Origin: Niveispirillum sp. SYP-B3756
GTDB taxonomy: Bacteria > Pseudomonadota > Alphaproteobacteria > Azospirillales > Azospirillaceae
Length of the DNA stretch: 64,000 nt
Assembly (NCBI RefSeq): GCF_009495745.1
Contig: NZ_WIDQ01000006.1
Coordinates: 289,824-353,823 of the forward strand
Direction: 5' to 3'
The notes beneath the pieces are model-generated. The model worked only from the letters and a program-made list of their open reading frames with translations. It had not been told where the DNA came from and searched no databases. Each line of letters begins with the position of its first letter. The stretch's first letter is position 1. The position numbers were made by a program, and so were the translations under genes. Shown one piece after another: positions 1-8,811 of the stretch.

Positions 1-1
1 G

Positions 2-1315
2 GAATACGGCAATGATTGCCAGCAGGTGCCGTTCCCCGGCGATGCCGCCCCGCTGGGCGGCCCGGTGGGGGAGGATTGTCTCTATCTGAACGTCTGGGCA
101 CCGGCCAATGCCAAGCCGGGGGCCAAGCTGCCGGTGATGTTCTGGATTTATGGCGGCGGTTTCGTCAATGGCGGCACCTCGCCCGGTGTTTATGATGGCA
201 GCGCCTTTGCCGAAAGCGGCGTCATTCTGGTCAGCGCCAATTACCGGATCGGCCGTCTGGGCTTCTTCGCCCATCCGGCCTTGACGGCGGAGGCGGGGGG
301 CAAGCCGACGGGCAATTTCGGCTATATGGATCAGGTAGCGGCCCTGGAATGGGTGAAGCGCAATGTCGCCGCCTTCGGGGGCGATCCGGCCAACGTCACC
401 ATTTTCGGGGAATCGGCCGGCGGCCGGTCGGTAAATGTGCTGCAGGCGCTGGAGCCGGCCAAGGGCCTGTTTGCCAAGACCATCGCCATGTCTGGTGGGG
501 GCCGCCCCGGCGGCCTGATGAGCATGTTGGATTTAGGTGCGGCGGAAAAGGTCGGGCTTGCCTTTGCCCAATCCGTCGGGGTGACGGATGAAGGCCCGAC
601 CGGCTTGAAGGCCCTGCGTGCCCTGCCGGCGGACAAGGTGGCCGATGCCAGCATGGCGTCTCTCTTCACCGCCGGTCCGCGCACCATGACCGGCCCCATT
701 GTTGATGGCAAGCTGGTGACGCGCGACCCGGCCCTGATCCTGGCCGAAGGCGGCGGGTCCGCCAAGGTGCCGGTGATGGTGGGGGCCACCGGCATGGATG
801 GTTTCCCTATGGGCAAGGATGTGGCGCCGGTGCTGGCCAGCTTCGGCCCACTGGCGGAGCAGGCCAAGAGCCTGTATGCCGCCCCCAATGACACGATGGT
901 GATCTGGAAGATCATGGGCGATCGCGGCTTTATTGAGCCGGCCCGCTATGTCGCCCGCGCCGCTGTGGCTCGGGGCGTACCGACCTTTGCCTATCGCTTC
1001 TCCTATGTCGCTGATTCCATCCGGGAGAAGACGCCGGGTGCCATGCACGCCAGCGAAATCCCCTATTTCTTCCGCACCATCAATGTGCGCTATCCGGGTC
1101 AGGTGACGCCGGCGGACGAGGCCACGTCCAAGGCGGCGCATGAATATTTCGTCTCATTCGCGCGCGATGGCGTGCCCTCGGCCAAGGGTGGCCCCGCCTG
1201 GGGCCCCTATGATCCCAAGGCTGACAAGATCCTGAATTTCACCCAGGAAGGCCCGCGCTTTGTCGATGATCCCTACCGTGCCCGTCTGGATCTGGTGGAA
1301 AAGACGGCGCAATAG
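2..1315 (+). CDS. Type-B carboxylesterase (5' end outside window)
   Basis: Serine ester hydrolase of the carboxylesterase/lipase type-B family (alpha/beta hydrolase). The reading frame is open to the left window edge, so the N-terminus is missing; the GTG at 26 is internal. Family landmarks are present: EDCLYLNVW near the start, the oxyanion-hole stretch WIYGGGF, the nucleophile elbow FGESAGG with Ser at 413-415, and the catalytic-His region MHASEIPYFF near 1045. About 437 residues are visible, against 500-550 for a full enzyme, so roughly 80 residues including any signal peptide lie upstream. The substrate cannot be told from sequence. It converges on the S41 protease gene across a short hairpin-bearing gap. 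Confidence 0.9.
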   Translation, partial: EYGNDCQQVPFPGDAAPLGGPVGEDCLYLNVWAPANAKPGAKLPVMFWIYGGGFVNGGTSPGVYDGSAFAESGVILVSANYRIGRLGFFAHPALTAEAGGKPTGNFGYMDQVAALEWVKRNVAAFGGDPANVTIFGESAGGRSVNVLQALEPAKGLFAKTIAMSGGGRPGGLMSMLDLGAAEKVGLAFAQSVGVTDEGPTGLKALRALPADKVADASMASLFTAGPRTMTGPIVDGKLVTRDPALILAEGGGSAKVPVMVGATGMDGFPMGKDVAPVLASFGPLAEQAKSLYAAPNDTMVIWKIMGDRGFIEPARYVARAAVARGVPTFAYRFSYVADSIREKTPGAMHASEIPYFFRTINVRYPGQVTPADEATSKAAHEYFVSFARDGVPSAKGGPAWGPYDPKADKILNFTQEGPRFVDDPYRARLDLVEKTAQ

Positions 1316-1327
1316 GGTTGGTATGCA

Positions 1328-1354
1328 GCGGCCGGCGCTTACAACGCCGGCCGC
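1328..1354. terminator. Hairpin between convergent genes
   Basis: A perfect 10-bp GC-rich inverted repeat (arms 1328-1337 and 1345-1354, 7-nt loop) sits between the stop of the carboxylesterase and the stop of the S41 protease. It has no good U-tract on either strand. It is probably a shared weak terminator or an mRNA 3'-end stabiliser. Confidence 0.5.
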
Positions 1355-1361
1355 GTTCCGG

Positions 1362-4300
1362 TTACGGCTTGACCGGATAGGGCTGGGGGCCGCCCAGATC
1401 ACCGGGATGGCCCTTGATGCGCGACAGCACATTCTGCACCGCGGTGACCAGTTGCGCATCCGGTTCGCCCCGCAGGGCGGGCTGGTCGAAATCCACCTCG
1501 ATATCCGGGGTGACGCCTTCGCCTTCCACAATCCATTCGCCCTTGGGGCCTGCCAGGGCATATTGCGGCACGGTCACGCTGCCGCCATCCAGCAAGGGCC
1601 CCAGATCGCCGATGCCGATCACCCCGCCCCAGGTGCGTTTGCCGATCAGCGGCCCGCGCCCGGTCTGCTTGAAGGTCCAGGCCATGGTGTCGCCATCAGA
1701 CATGGTGGTCTCGCTGACCAGCATGGCCATTTCCCCGGTGAAGACCTGCGTATAGCCGCCCCAGGGATAGGTTTGCGGCTGTTGCACGCCGCGTACGAAG
1801 CCGCGCGTGAAGGCCGGCCGCAACAGCCGCTCCAGAATCATGCGGGAGACATTGCCGCCGGTATTGCCCCGGATATCGATGATGATCCCGTCCTTGCGCA
1901 ACTGGCCATACCAGTCTTTGACGAATTCCGTCAGGCCGTTGCTGGTCATGTCGCTGATATGGACATAGCCGACGCGGCCGCCGGACAATTTCTCCACCAG
2001 CCGTTGGGCCGCCAGCCGCTCCTCATGGCGCAGCAGGGGGGCCTCGCTGCGCAGGGTGCGGACCAGCAGCCGGCGTTCCACATTGCGGGACTGGCCCAGC
2101 GCCAGTTCCACCACCTGTCCCGCCTTGCCGGCCAGGGCCTGATAGGGATGGGTGCTGGCATCCAGGGGCACGCCATCAATGGCCAGCAGGAATTCCCCCA
2201 TCCGGACCTTGCTGCCCAGCGCGTTCAACGGCGAGCGGTAGAGCGGATCGGCCCTGTCCCCTTCAAAAACTTTGGTGATCCGCCACAGCCCGGCCGCCTT
2301 GTCGAAGGTGAATCGGGCGCCCAGCAGGCCGGTATCGGGCCGTTTGGGCAGATCCTGATCCCCGCCATTGGCATAGGCATGGCTGACATTCAGGTCGCCG
2401 ATCATCTGGCCCAGGATGTAATTCAGGTCAGCCCGGTTGCCCAGGGCCGGCAGCATAGCCCGGTAATGATCGCCGATGGCCTTCCAGTCATGGCCATGCA
2501 TTCCGGGATCATAGAAATAATCCCGGTAAAGCCGCCACGCCTCGTTGAACACGGCGGCCCATTCCTGCGGCGGGTCGATGCGCAGGTTGATGCGCTCCAG
2601 CTCCAGGCGCTTGGGCTCCCCCGCCAGCCCGCCGGGGCTGATGGGGGCGACGCGCAGATCGGCCTTGCCCTGCCGCAGCAGGATGGTTTGCCGATGCCGG
2701 TCCAACTCATACCCCATCAGGTCGCCGGTGATCTTGTTGGGCTTCTCCTTGCCCAGCGGCAGGGCGAACAGCGTTCCCTGGCTCGGCCCCTCCCGCCCGA
2801 AGCTGGCGGGATCGCTGATACGGTACAGCAGGCTGTTGCCGGGGCCGAAATTCAGATCGCTGTAATTATCCTTGCCGATCGGTACCGGGATCAGCCGGTC
2901 GGCCAGCCCGTCCATATCCACCGGCGGCGGGCTCTCCGGCGCCTTGTCCTTGCCCTTGTCCGGTTCGGTGCCAGCGGGGCTGCCATTGGGGAAGGGGTTG
3001 GGTGTGTCCTTTTGCAGGGCCAGCAGATAAAGCCGTGTCTGCCGGGTGGCGGCAAAGTTCCACTCTGTCTCGCTGATCTGCAGGTTCACATCGCGCACGG
3101 ACAGGAAGGCCAGATAGCGCCCATCCGGCGACCAAACCGGTTCCCCACTGTCATAGGCGGGGTCGGTGGCGGTGACGGCCTGGCCATTGCGCGAATCCCA
3201 GATGCGCAGGGTGCGCATATCGTTGGGCTGTAACTCGGCATAGGCGAGATAGCGCCCATCGGGCGACCATTCATATTGGCGCAGATCCCAGGATTTGCTG
3301 CTGCCCACCTGCCGGCGTTCGCCATTGGTCATGTCGATGCTGAACAGGGTGCCTTCACGATCCAGCACGGCCACATGCGCGCCATCGGGCGACCAGACGG
3401 GGCGGTAATAACGGGTCTGGCTGTTCTTCGTCACCTGCCGGGGGGTGCCGCCGCCGGCGGGCACCACCCAGATTTCCTCATCCCCGCTGGCGTCGGAGAA
3501 ATAGGCGATGCGCCCGCCATCGGGCGACCAGGCGGCATCGCGGTCATGCGCGCCGGGGCTGTGGGTCAGGTTGACCACGGCCCCCTGCTGGTCGGACTGC
3601 ATGATGAAAATATCGCCACGGCTGATGATCGCCACATGCTGCCCGTCAGGGGACAGGGCGCTCCATTCCAGCGTTTCTGTCCCCCCGACCAGACGCGGCA
3701 TCCGGTCGACATCGGTGGCCGGAACGTCAATATCCAGCGGCCGGACCTTGCCGGTTTTTGCTTCGTAAAGCCTGAGGCCGGCGCCGAACTGCATCACCAC
3801 ATCACCCGCCGCGTCGGCACTGGCGAAGTCGGCCCCATCCTCGGTGAAATCGGTCAGCTTACGGGGATTGGCCCCGTCTGCGCCGGCCTGATACAGGTTC
3901 ATGTGCCCGTCCTGGTCGGACAGGTAATAGATGCCCTTGTCGGTCCACATCGGGTCACGCTCGGTACGCGGCGTGTTGGTGATGTTGGTCAGCGTCAGGT
4001 TCTGCAGATCGGCGATATAGAGATCAGGTGCCCAACCGCCCTGATAACGCTTCCAGGTGCGAAAATCGCGGAACAGCGGGGAGAAGAGCAGCTTCTTCCC
4101 ATCGGGGGAGAAGGCACCGCTGCCGCTGCGGGCCATGGGCAGGGTTTCTACCGTGCCATTATCCACCGAAACGGTATAGAGCCGGGAATCGGTCGCCTGC
4201 GGTACATCCTGGAAGGAGCGGAACAGCACGGCCGACCCGTCCGGCTTCCAGCCCGTCACCTGATTATCGCTGCCTGAGCGCGGGGCCATTGGCCCGCGCG

Positions 4301-4616
4301 CGGGGTACCAGGTCAACTGGCGCGGGGCCCCGCCGCTGGCCGGGATGATGAAGACCTGTTCATCCCCGCCATATTGGCCGGTAAAGGCGATCCATTTGCC
4401 GTCGGGGGAGAATTTCGGGAAAAGTTCCAGCCCCGGACCGTTGGTCAACTGGCGGGCCGCCCCGCCATCGGTTGCGGCGATCCACAAATCCCCGGCATAG
4501 GAGAAGACCACCTGATTGCCGTGGATATCCGGGTAGCGCAGCAGCCGGGGCTGCCCCGCCTGGGCGATGCTGGCCAGCCCCAACATGGCGCATCCGGCCA
4601 GCAGCCAACCCTTCAT
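1362..4616 (-). CDS. Tricorn-like S41 family protease with PDZ domain
   Basis: Large peptidase of the tricorn core protease type, 1084 residues from the chosen start. A Sec signal peptide (MKGWLLAGCAMLGLASIAQA) opens the protein. Next comes an N-terminal beta-propeller of PD40-type repeats, with repeated SPDG(K/R) motifs such as FSPDGKWIAFTG and WSPDGRYLAYAE. A tricorn C1-like helical region follows, then a PDZ segment around RMGEFLLAIDGVPLD, and a C-terminal S41 catalytic domain. That domain has the nucleophile Ser in the SDGD motif and the downstream GKRTWGG signature. The ATG at 4616 was chosen because it begins the signal peptide; the frame stays open to 4685, and a TTG at 4628 sits nearer a GGAGAGG sequence. 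It lies about 100 bp behind the TonB receptor on the same strand, so it probably degrades peptides in the periplasm after import. Confidence 0.88.
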   Translation of the reverse strand: MKGWLLAGCAMLGLASIAQAGQPRLLRYPDIHGNQVVFSYAGDLWIAATDGGAARQLTNGPGLELFPKFSPDGKWIAFTGQYGGDEQVFIIPASGGAPRQLTWYPARGPMAPRSGSDNQVTGWKPDGSAVLFRSFQDVPQATDSRLYTVSVDNGTVETLPMARSGSGAFSPDGKKLLFSPLFRDFRTWKRYQGGWAPDLYIADLQNLTLTNITNTPRTERDPMWTDKGIYYLSDQDGHMNLYQAGADGANPRKLTDFTEDGADFASADAAGDVVMQFGAGLRLYEAKTGKVRPLDIDVPATDVDRMPRLVGGTETLEWSALSPDGQHVAIISRGDIFIMQSDQQGAVVNLTHSPGAHDRDAAWSPDGGRIAYFSDASGDEEIWVVPAGGGTPRQVTKNSQTRYYRPVWSPDGAHVAVLDREGTLFSIDMTNGERRQVGSSKSWDLRQYEWSPDGRYLAYAELQPNDMRTLRIWDSRNGQAVTATDPAYDSGEPVWSPDGRYLAFLSVRDVNLQISETEWNFAATRQTRLYLLALQKDTPNPFPNGSPAGTEPDKGKDKAPESPPPVDMDGLADRLIPVPIGKDNYSDLNFGPGNSLLYRISDPASFGREGPSQGTLFALPLGKEKPNKITGDLMGYELDRHRQTILLRQGKADLRVAPISPGGLAGEPKRLELERINLRIDPPQEWAAVFNEAWRLYRDYFYDPGMHGHDWKAIGDHYRAMLPALGNRADLNYILGQMIGDLNVSHAYANGGDQDLPKRPDTGLLGARFTFDKAAGLWRITKVFEGDRADPLYRSPLNALGSKVRMGEFLLAIDGVPLDASTHPYQALAGKAGQVVELALGQSRNVERRLLVRTLRSEAPLLRHEERLAAQRLVEKLSGGRVGYVHISDMTSNGLTEFVKDWYGQLRKDGIIIDIRGNTGGNVSRMILERLLRPAFTRGFVRGVQQPQTYPWGGYTQVFTGEMAMLVSETTMSDGDTMAWTFKQTGRGPLIGKRTWGGVIGIGDLGPLLDGGSVTVPQYALAGPKGEWIVEGEGVTPDIEVDFDQPALRGEPDAQLVTAVQNVLSRIKGHPGDLGGPQPYPVKP

Positions 4617-4673
4617 GCGAATGTTCAACAGGCGCAAAACCCTCTCCCTGATCTTCTTTATCGCGCGAAGCAT

Positions 4674-4701
4674 ACCGGCGGCCAAGGCGGTGGCCGCCGG
4701 T
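4674..4701. terminator. Intercistronic hairpin between receptor and protease genes
   Basis: A 10-bp perfect inverted repeat (arms 4674-4683 and 4692-4701) lies in the gap between the TonB receptor stop and the S41 protease start. On the operon strand no U-run follows it, so it more likely tunes relative expression or mRNA stability than stops transcription. On the plus strand it is followed by TTTTAT. Confidence 0.4.
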
Positions 4702-4714
4702 TTTATAACCGACC

Positions 4715-7700
4715 TCAGAAGGTCTTGCCCAAGCGGAAGGTGATGGTGCGGCCCCGCAGGTCATACAGGTTGCTGGGGACCGAGCCGGTGCGATAGGTGA
4801 AACTGTCGGACCCCATCACCGGTGGCTTCTTGTCGAACATGTTGGTGACGCCAAGCTGGGCGAACATGTCCTCGACCAGTTGATATTTCACGCTGACATA
4901 ATGGGTCATGTAGCTGCCGACTTTCAGCTTCTCCGTCACCTTCAGACAGTCATTACGGTTGCCGGGCTGGCTCCGCCCGGCATAGGCGTTGCAGTAGGTG
5001 AACAGATTACCATCTTCATAATATTTGGTGTCGTTGGTGGGGCCGATAAAGTTGAAGCCGTAGAAGCCGGTCCATTTGCCAACATTGATATTGGCTTCCA
5101 CCCAGCCTGTGGTCTTTGGATTACCAGACAGGCCGTTGCGATCCTCGTAAGAGGTTTCGTCCCGGCGCAGCACGTTTTCCAGCACCCAGTTCCATTGCAG
5201 GTCAATGCCGAAGCTGCCGAAATCGGTTGGCTGGCGGAAATTGAGGGAGAGATCGATACCGCGCTGGTTCTGCCGGGCCAGATTGACCAGCCGGTCATCA
5301 ACCGCCGTAATGGCGCGGGTCGTCGGGTCGCGGATGATCTTGGCGCAAAAGCTGTTACCAGGGAAAGTGGGGTTGTTGTAGCAGCGGTTAATGATGCTGC
5401 CCACGCCATAGGACGCCACCTCGTTATTGACGGCGATGCTGTAATAATCCACCGCGACGCTGAGATTGGCGAAGCTCGGCGTCAGTACGATGCCGATATT
5501 CTTGTTGCGGGAGGTTTCTGCCTCCAACTGCCCCCTGCCGCCGCCAGTCACGGCCGTGATGCCGGTATTGGACGGATCAAAATCCGGTGCGAAGCCTTGG
5601 GCGGCGCAGTTGGCGGTGACCGTGGCGGTGGCACTGTCGCCATAACGCCTGCAGGGATCGAAATAAGAATAGAAGCTCAACTGGTTGGCCAGATAAAGCT
5701 CATAAAGCGAGGGCGCGCGGAAGGAGGTGCCGGTGCTGGCGCGCAGGGATATCCAGGAGGCAACCGTCCAGCCCAGGCCGGCCTTGTAAGTCTCATCCGA
5801 CCCGAAGCTACGATATTTCGTGTAGCGGCCGGACCCGGTGAAGGTCAGCTTTTCCACCAGCGGCAGATCGGCCAGCAACGGCACACCGATTTCCCCGAAC
5901 AGTTCCTGTACCGTGTCGGAACCCTTGGTGATGCCGGCGGTGGAAGAGGCGAAGTAATTCCCATTGCGGGCATTGTAGCCCGGCGTATCGTTCAGATATT
6001 GATAGCGCAAGGCAAAGCCGGTGGCCACATCCAGCGGCCCGGCCGGCAGATCGAACAGCGATCCGGAAATGGAACCGTCAATACCGGCCTGATCGAACTT
6101 GGTGCGCCCGGTTTCCCGCCCCTGCAGAAAATCGCGTTCTTCCTGCGTCCAGTTCTGGTCCACTAAGAACCGCTTGGACAGCCAGGGGATGGAAACGCAG
6201 TTGGCGGGGCCGGAAATGGTGATGCGTGCGGGATCGCAGGCCACGCCCGGCGCCGTGGCGGCGTCCAACCGGTCATTATAGAAGAAATCGCTGCTGTAAC
6301 GGCCATCGGACCGGCCGGCATGGCCGGAAACATCCCAGGACCATTTGTTATTGAGCAGCGGCATGTCCAGCGTGCCGCGCAGACCGCCGATGGCCTGACC
6401 GTAATTCACCGTCTGGCGCTGATATTGCCCCATATTCATCTGTGGCTGCACCAGCCCGTTCGATGACCCGTCGCTGGCCTGGATCAGGCCTTTTGCCACC
6501 GTATTATTAGGGTTGGTCGGGGACAGCAGCGGATAGAGGAACTGCCAGGTGTCGGAGGAGGAGACGCGCCGGTTCAGCAGCAGATTGCCATAGGCTTCCA
6601 CATCATTGCTGACCTGATAGGCGCCGGAGATATAGAGGCTGCCGGTTTCCAGCGGGGAGATGCTGTCGGCATTCTGATAGGCGGGGCTGTCGCTGGTGCC
6701 GTAGGTATAGGTCTCTGGATAGCCACCACGGGCCGCGCGCACCCAATCCGGCAGGCTGGCACGCAGTCCCAGTGCAGAGGCCGGATAGGCGGGGTTGCCA
6801 GGCGTCGGGTCATACTGGAACCAGCCGCCATAGATACCGTAGTCAAAGAAAATGCCGGTCGGGTTCAGGTTGCGGCATTTGATATTGCCACTTGCATCCA
6901 GCAGATCGGCGCGCTGGCCGGTGGCGGCATCAAAGACATAATCCTGGGCGCAGGATGTGCGGGACCGCTGGCGGTTCTTCAGGGATTCCTGGCGGCGATA
7001 TTCCGCACCGATATTGATGTAACCGTCGCCATAATCCTTGCCCCAGAACAGGGAGCCCTGGACGTAATTAGCCCCGCCATGCTGGGTGACATTGCTATCC
7101 AGGGCCATTTCCAGCCCGGCCGAGGCACGGCGGGGGATGATATTGACCACGCCGGCAATGGCGTCGGACCCGTAGATGGAGGAGGCGCCGCCCGTCAGCA
7201 CCTCCACCCGATCGATAATGGAAGAGGGAATGGTGTTCAGGTCGACCTGCCCGACCCGGCTGCCGGTGCCGGCCGGCGTCAGCCGGTGGCCATTCAGCAT
7301 CACCAGCGTGCGCCCTGCGCCCAGATTGCGCAGGCCGATGGTCTGGGCATTGTTGCCGCCATCCACCACCATGCCGCCCGCCCCAGTGGCAGACAGGCGG
7401 TTGTTGATCTGCTGCGATCCCATGGCCGCCACAGCGCGATTGATGATGCTGGCCGTATCGAAGGCACCGGCATTGCGGGCCATCTCTGCCTTGATCACCT
7501 GCACCTGGGTGGGGCTGTTATATTCCGAACTGAGCCGGGAACCGGTGACGACAATTTCATCCAGTTCATCCGTATCGGTGACGGATGAGGCGGCGGGCAC
7601 GGTTTCGGCTGGCGTCGGCGTGGCCGGTGCTGTCAGCAAATTGGTGTCGGCCGGCTGTGCCAGGGCAGCAGCGGACAATAAAAGACTGATCGCGGAACCG

Positions 7701-7735
7701 CTGCCCAGCAGCGCCGCCTTGAGAATCCTGTTCAT
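4715..7735 (-). CDS. TonB-dependent outer-membrane receptor
   Basis: Outer-membrane beta-barrel receptor for energised uptake, 1006 residues. Signal peptide MNRILKAALLGSGSAISLLL is followed by a TonB-box-like stretch (DELDEIVVTGSRL) and a plug domain containing GLRNLGAGRTLVMLNGHRL and VEVLTGGASSIYGSDAIAGV. The long barrel ends in an aromatic residue (RTITFRLGKTF). Several extracellular loops carry cysteine pairs, such as CRRYGDS with a later NCAAQG. Start 7735 is preceded by AGGGAAG at good spacing; the frame is open further upstream to 7885. It is first in an operon with a tricorn-like protease and is preceded by a tandem glycine riboswitch, which suggests regulation by glycine. A peptide or amino-acid-rich ligand is inference; sequence alone does not give the ligand. 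Confidence 0.92.
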   Translation of the reverse strand: MNRILKAALLGSGSAISLLLSAAALAQPADTNLLTAPATPTPAETVPAASSVTDTDELDEIVVTGSRLSSEYNSPTQVQVIKAEMARNAGAFDTASIINRAVAAMGSQQINNRLSATGAGGMVVDGGNNAQTIGLRNLGAGRTLVMLNGHRLTPAGTGSRVGQVDLNTIPSSIIDRVEVLTGGASSIYGSDAIAGVVNIIPRRASAGLEMALDSNVTQHGGANYVQGSLFWGKDYGDGYINIGAEYRRQESLKNRQRSRTSCAQDYVFDAATGQRADLLDASGNIKCRNLNPTGIFFDYGIYGGWFQYDPTPGNPAYPASALGLRASLPDWVRAARGGYPETYTYGTSDSPAYQNADSISPLETGSLYISGAYQVSNDVEAYGNLLLNRRVSSSDTWQFLYPLLSPTNPNNTVAKGLIQASDGSSNGLVQPQMNMGQYQRQTVNYGQAIGGLRGTLDMPLLNNKWSWDVSGHAGRSDGRYSSDFFYNDRLDAATAPGVACDPARITISGPANCVSIPWLSKRFLVDQNWTQEERDFLQGRETGRTKFDQAGIDGSISGSLFDLPAGPLDVATGFALRYQYLNDTPGYNARNGNYFASSTAGITKGSDTVQELFGEIGVPLLADLPLVEKLTFTGSGRYTKYRSFGSDETYKAGLGWTVASWISLRASTGTSFRAPSLYELYLANQLSFYSYFDPCRRYGDSATATVTANCAAQGFAPDFDPSNTGITAVTGGGRGQLEAETSRNKNIGIVLTPSFANLSVAVDYYSIAVNNEVASYGVGSIINRCYNNPTFPGNSFCAKIIRDPTTRAITAVDDRLVNLARQNQRGIDLSLNFRQPTDFGSFGIDLQWNWVLENVLRRDETSYEDRNGLSGNPKTTGWVEANINVGKWTGFYGFNFIGPTNDTKYYEDGNLFTYCNAYAGRSQPGNRNDCLKVTEKLKVGSYMTHYVSVKYQLVEDMFAQLGVTNMFDKKPPVMGSDSFTYRTGSVPSNLYDLRGRTITFRLGKTF

Positions 7736-7947
7736 TTTGCTTCCCTGCTCGCGCATCCCGCCGATCATTGTGCAAAGGGCGCAGCTTTCCCGTTGCCGAC
7801 CGCTGACGGGTGGCATGGAAACGGCGTTCCCTGCCGTCGGCAGGTCATGCTGATGTGAGTGTCTGTGAGGAGTGGGCGCCCGCAATCCGGGCGTCAGGGA
7901 TTAACTGGTGATGGACATGGCTGCGCCCCCAAAGCGGTTTCAGTGCT

Positions 7948-8121
7948 TCTCGGCGCCCCATCTGTTTTTTTGCCTGAGAGTATTACCCCGTCGGCGGACG
8001 GCCTGCCGCAGCTTCCGTCACTTTCCAGATTGTAATCCCGAGACACATGGTCCGTTTGCCTGAGAGTTTCCGGGGCGGTTGCTCCTTCGGCGCCGGCGCG
8101 GGGCCGGTCTCTCCCATGTGC
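7948..8121 (-). promoter_or_regulatory. Tandem glycine riboswitch
   Basis: Two consecutive aptamers read on the minus strand. The first (about 8121-8045) has P1 arms CACATGG and CCATGTG, then GGGAGAGAC, GCCGAAGGAGCAA and the core GGAAACTCTCAGGCAAA. The second (about 8043-7948) has TCTGGAAAG, GCCGACGGGGTAATA, CTCTCAGGCAAA and a closing ACAGATGGGG, with an outer TCTCGG/CCGAGA pairing. These are the conserved elements of the gcvT-type glycine riboswitch. A TTGACA sequence at 8168-8163 on the minus strand is a possible -35 element, but no convincing -10 goes with it. The next gene on the strand is a TonB-dependent receptor about 210 nt away, not a glycine-cleavage gene. Confidence 0.9.
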
Positions 8122-8169
8122 TCCTGCTAACGGGTTTCAAGGTGGCTTAGCGAATGATGCGCTGTCAAG

Positions 8170-8540
8170 CCACGCTGTGTAATGAAACAAGCTAACGCAC
8201 TATCGGATCGCAATAAAGGGAGAGGGGGCTTCTGCGCACCGCAACATAGGCGGGCTGCGGGTTCCCTCTCATACAGCCGTCTGTTTGGGTGTCTGGGTCG
8301 AACATGTGGCAGATTGTCGCATGATCGGGGGCAATTGAATGAGTGGCGGCGGGATCAGAATCACTCGCATCCCCCAAACATAATCACATGAAAAATACCG
8401 TATAATTTTTACCTGCCGCTCTGCCTGTCATATGCAGGCTGCGCGGGCGGCAAGAAAGGGTTTCGTATACGATGATCCTATATTACCGTGCCCAAGCCTT
8501 CCTGGCAGATGGGGGCCAGAGGATGAAAAGGGAGCTTATC
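8170..8540. other. Gene-free stretch
   Basis: No convincing gene lies between the riboswitch promoter region and the palindromic element. Short open frames on both strands (about 60-70 codons) show no family features or good ribosome binding sites. The base composition is lower in GC than the surroundings around 8380-8480. Confidence 0.6.
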
Positions 8541-8696
8541 TTATAATACCAGCGGCATGAAATCTTGACCGTTGGTCAATCTTTCCTGCCCCTTAGTCGC
8601 CGGCGCCAGCATCCGCTGGCTTGGCTACGCCGCATGAGCGGCGCGGCGGCGGTCGCCACCGTACCAACGGTCATGAATTATGACCGTTGGTATAAT
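8541..8696. repeat. MITE-like palindromic element of about 155 bp
   Basis: Two related inverted repeats bound this stretch. The right one (8662-8692) is a perfect 13-bp palindrome TACCAACGGTCAT / ATGACCGTTGGTA with a 5-nt loop. The left one (about 8546-8577) is a degenerate version (ACCAGCGGCATGA ... TTGACCGTTGGT). The outer ends are themselves inverted: ATAATACCAGCGG at left against ATTATACCAACGG (reverse complement) at right. The interior is GC-rich with small hairpins and no ORF. This is the layout of a non-autonomous miniature element or a clustered REP-like palindrome. Confidence 0.6.
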
Positions 8697-8773
8697 CAGA
8701 AATAATAGCGCTGTATGCATGAGGAAACGCCCGGTGTTTCCATACTGATCATTTGAAAGTAACAAAGAAGACT

Positions 8774-8802
8774 CCCCGCCCATCCCCGGGGGATGGGCGG
8801 GG
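8774..8802 (-). terminator. Rho-independent terminator of the S46 peptidase gene
   Basis: A 14-bp GC-rich perfect inverted repeat (CCCCGCCCATCCCC and its complement) starts about 10 nt past the stop codon on the minus strand. It is followed by AGTCTTCTTTG, a modest T-rich tail. Confidence 0.75.
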
Positions 8803-8811
8803 GCAGGGATA

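Noticed and set aside
1260..3233. Long plus-strand open frame antisense to the S41 protease
   Set aside because: Composition is His/Gln/Gly-rich, as expected from the antisense of a high-GC gene, with no domain or ribosome site. The minus-strand protease has clear motifs.
8182..8391. 69-codon plus-strand ORF upstream of the palindromic element
   Set aside because: No family features, no ribosome binding site, and it lies in the lower-GC non-coding gap.
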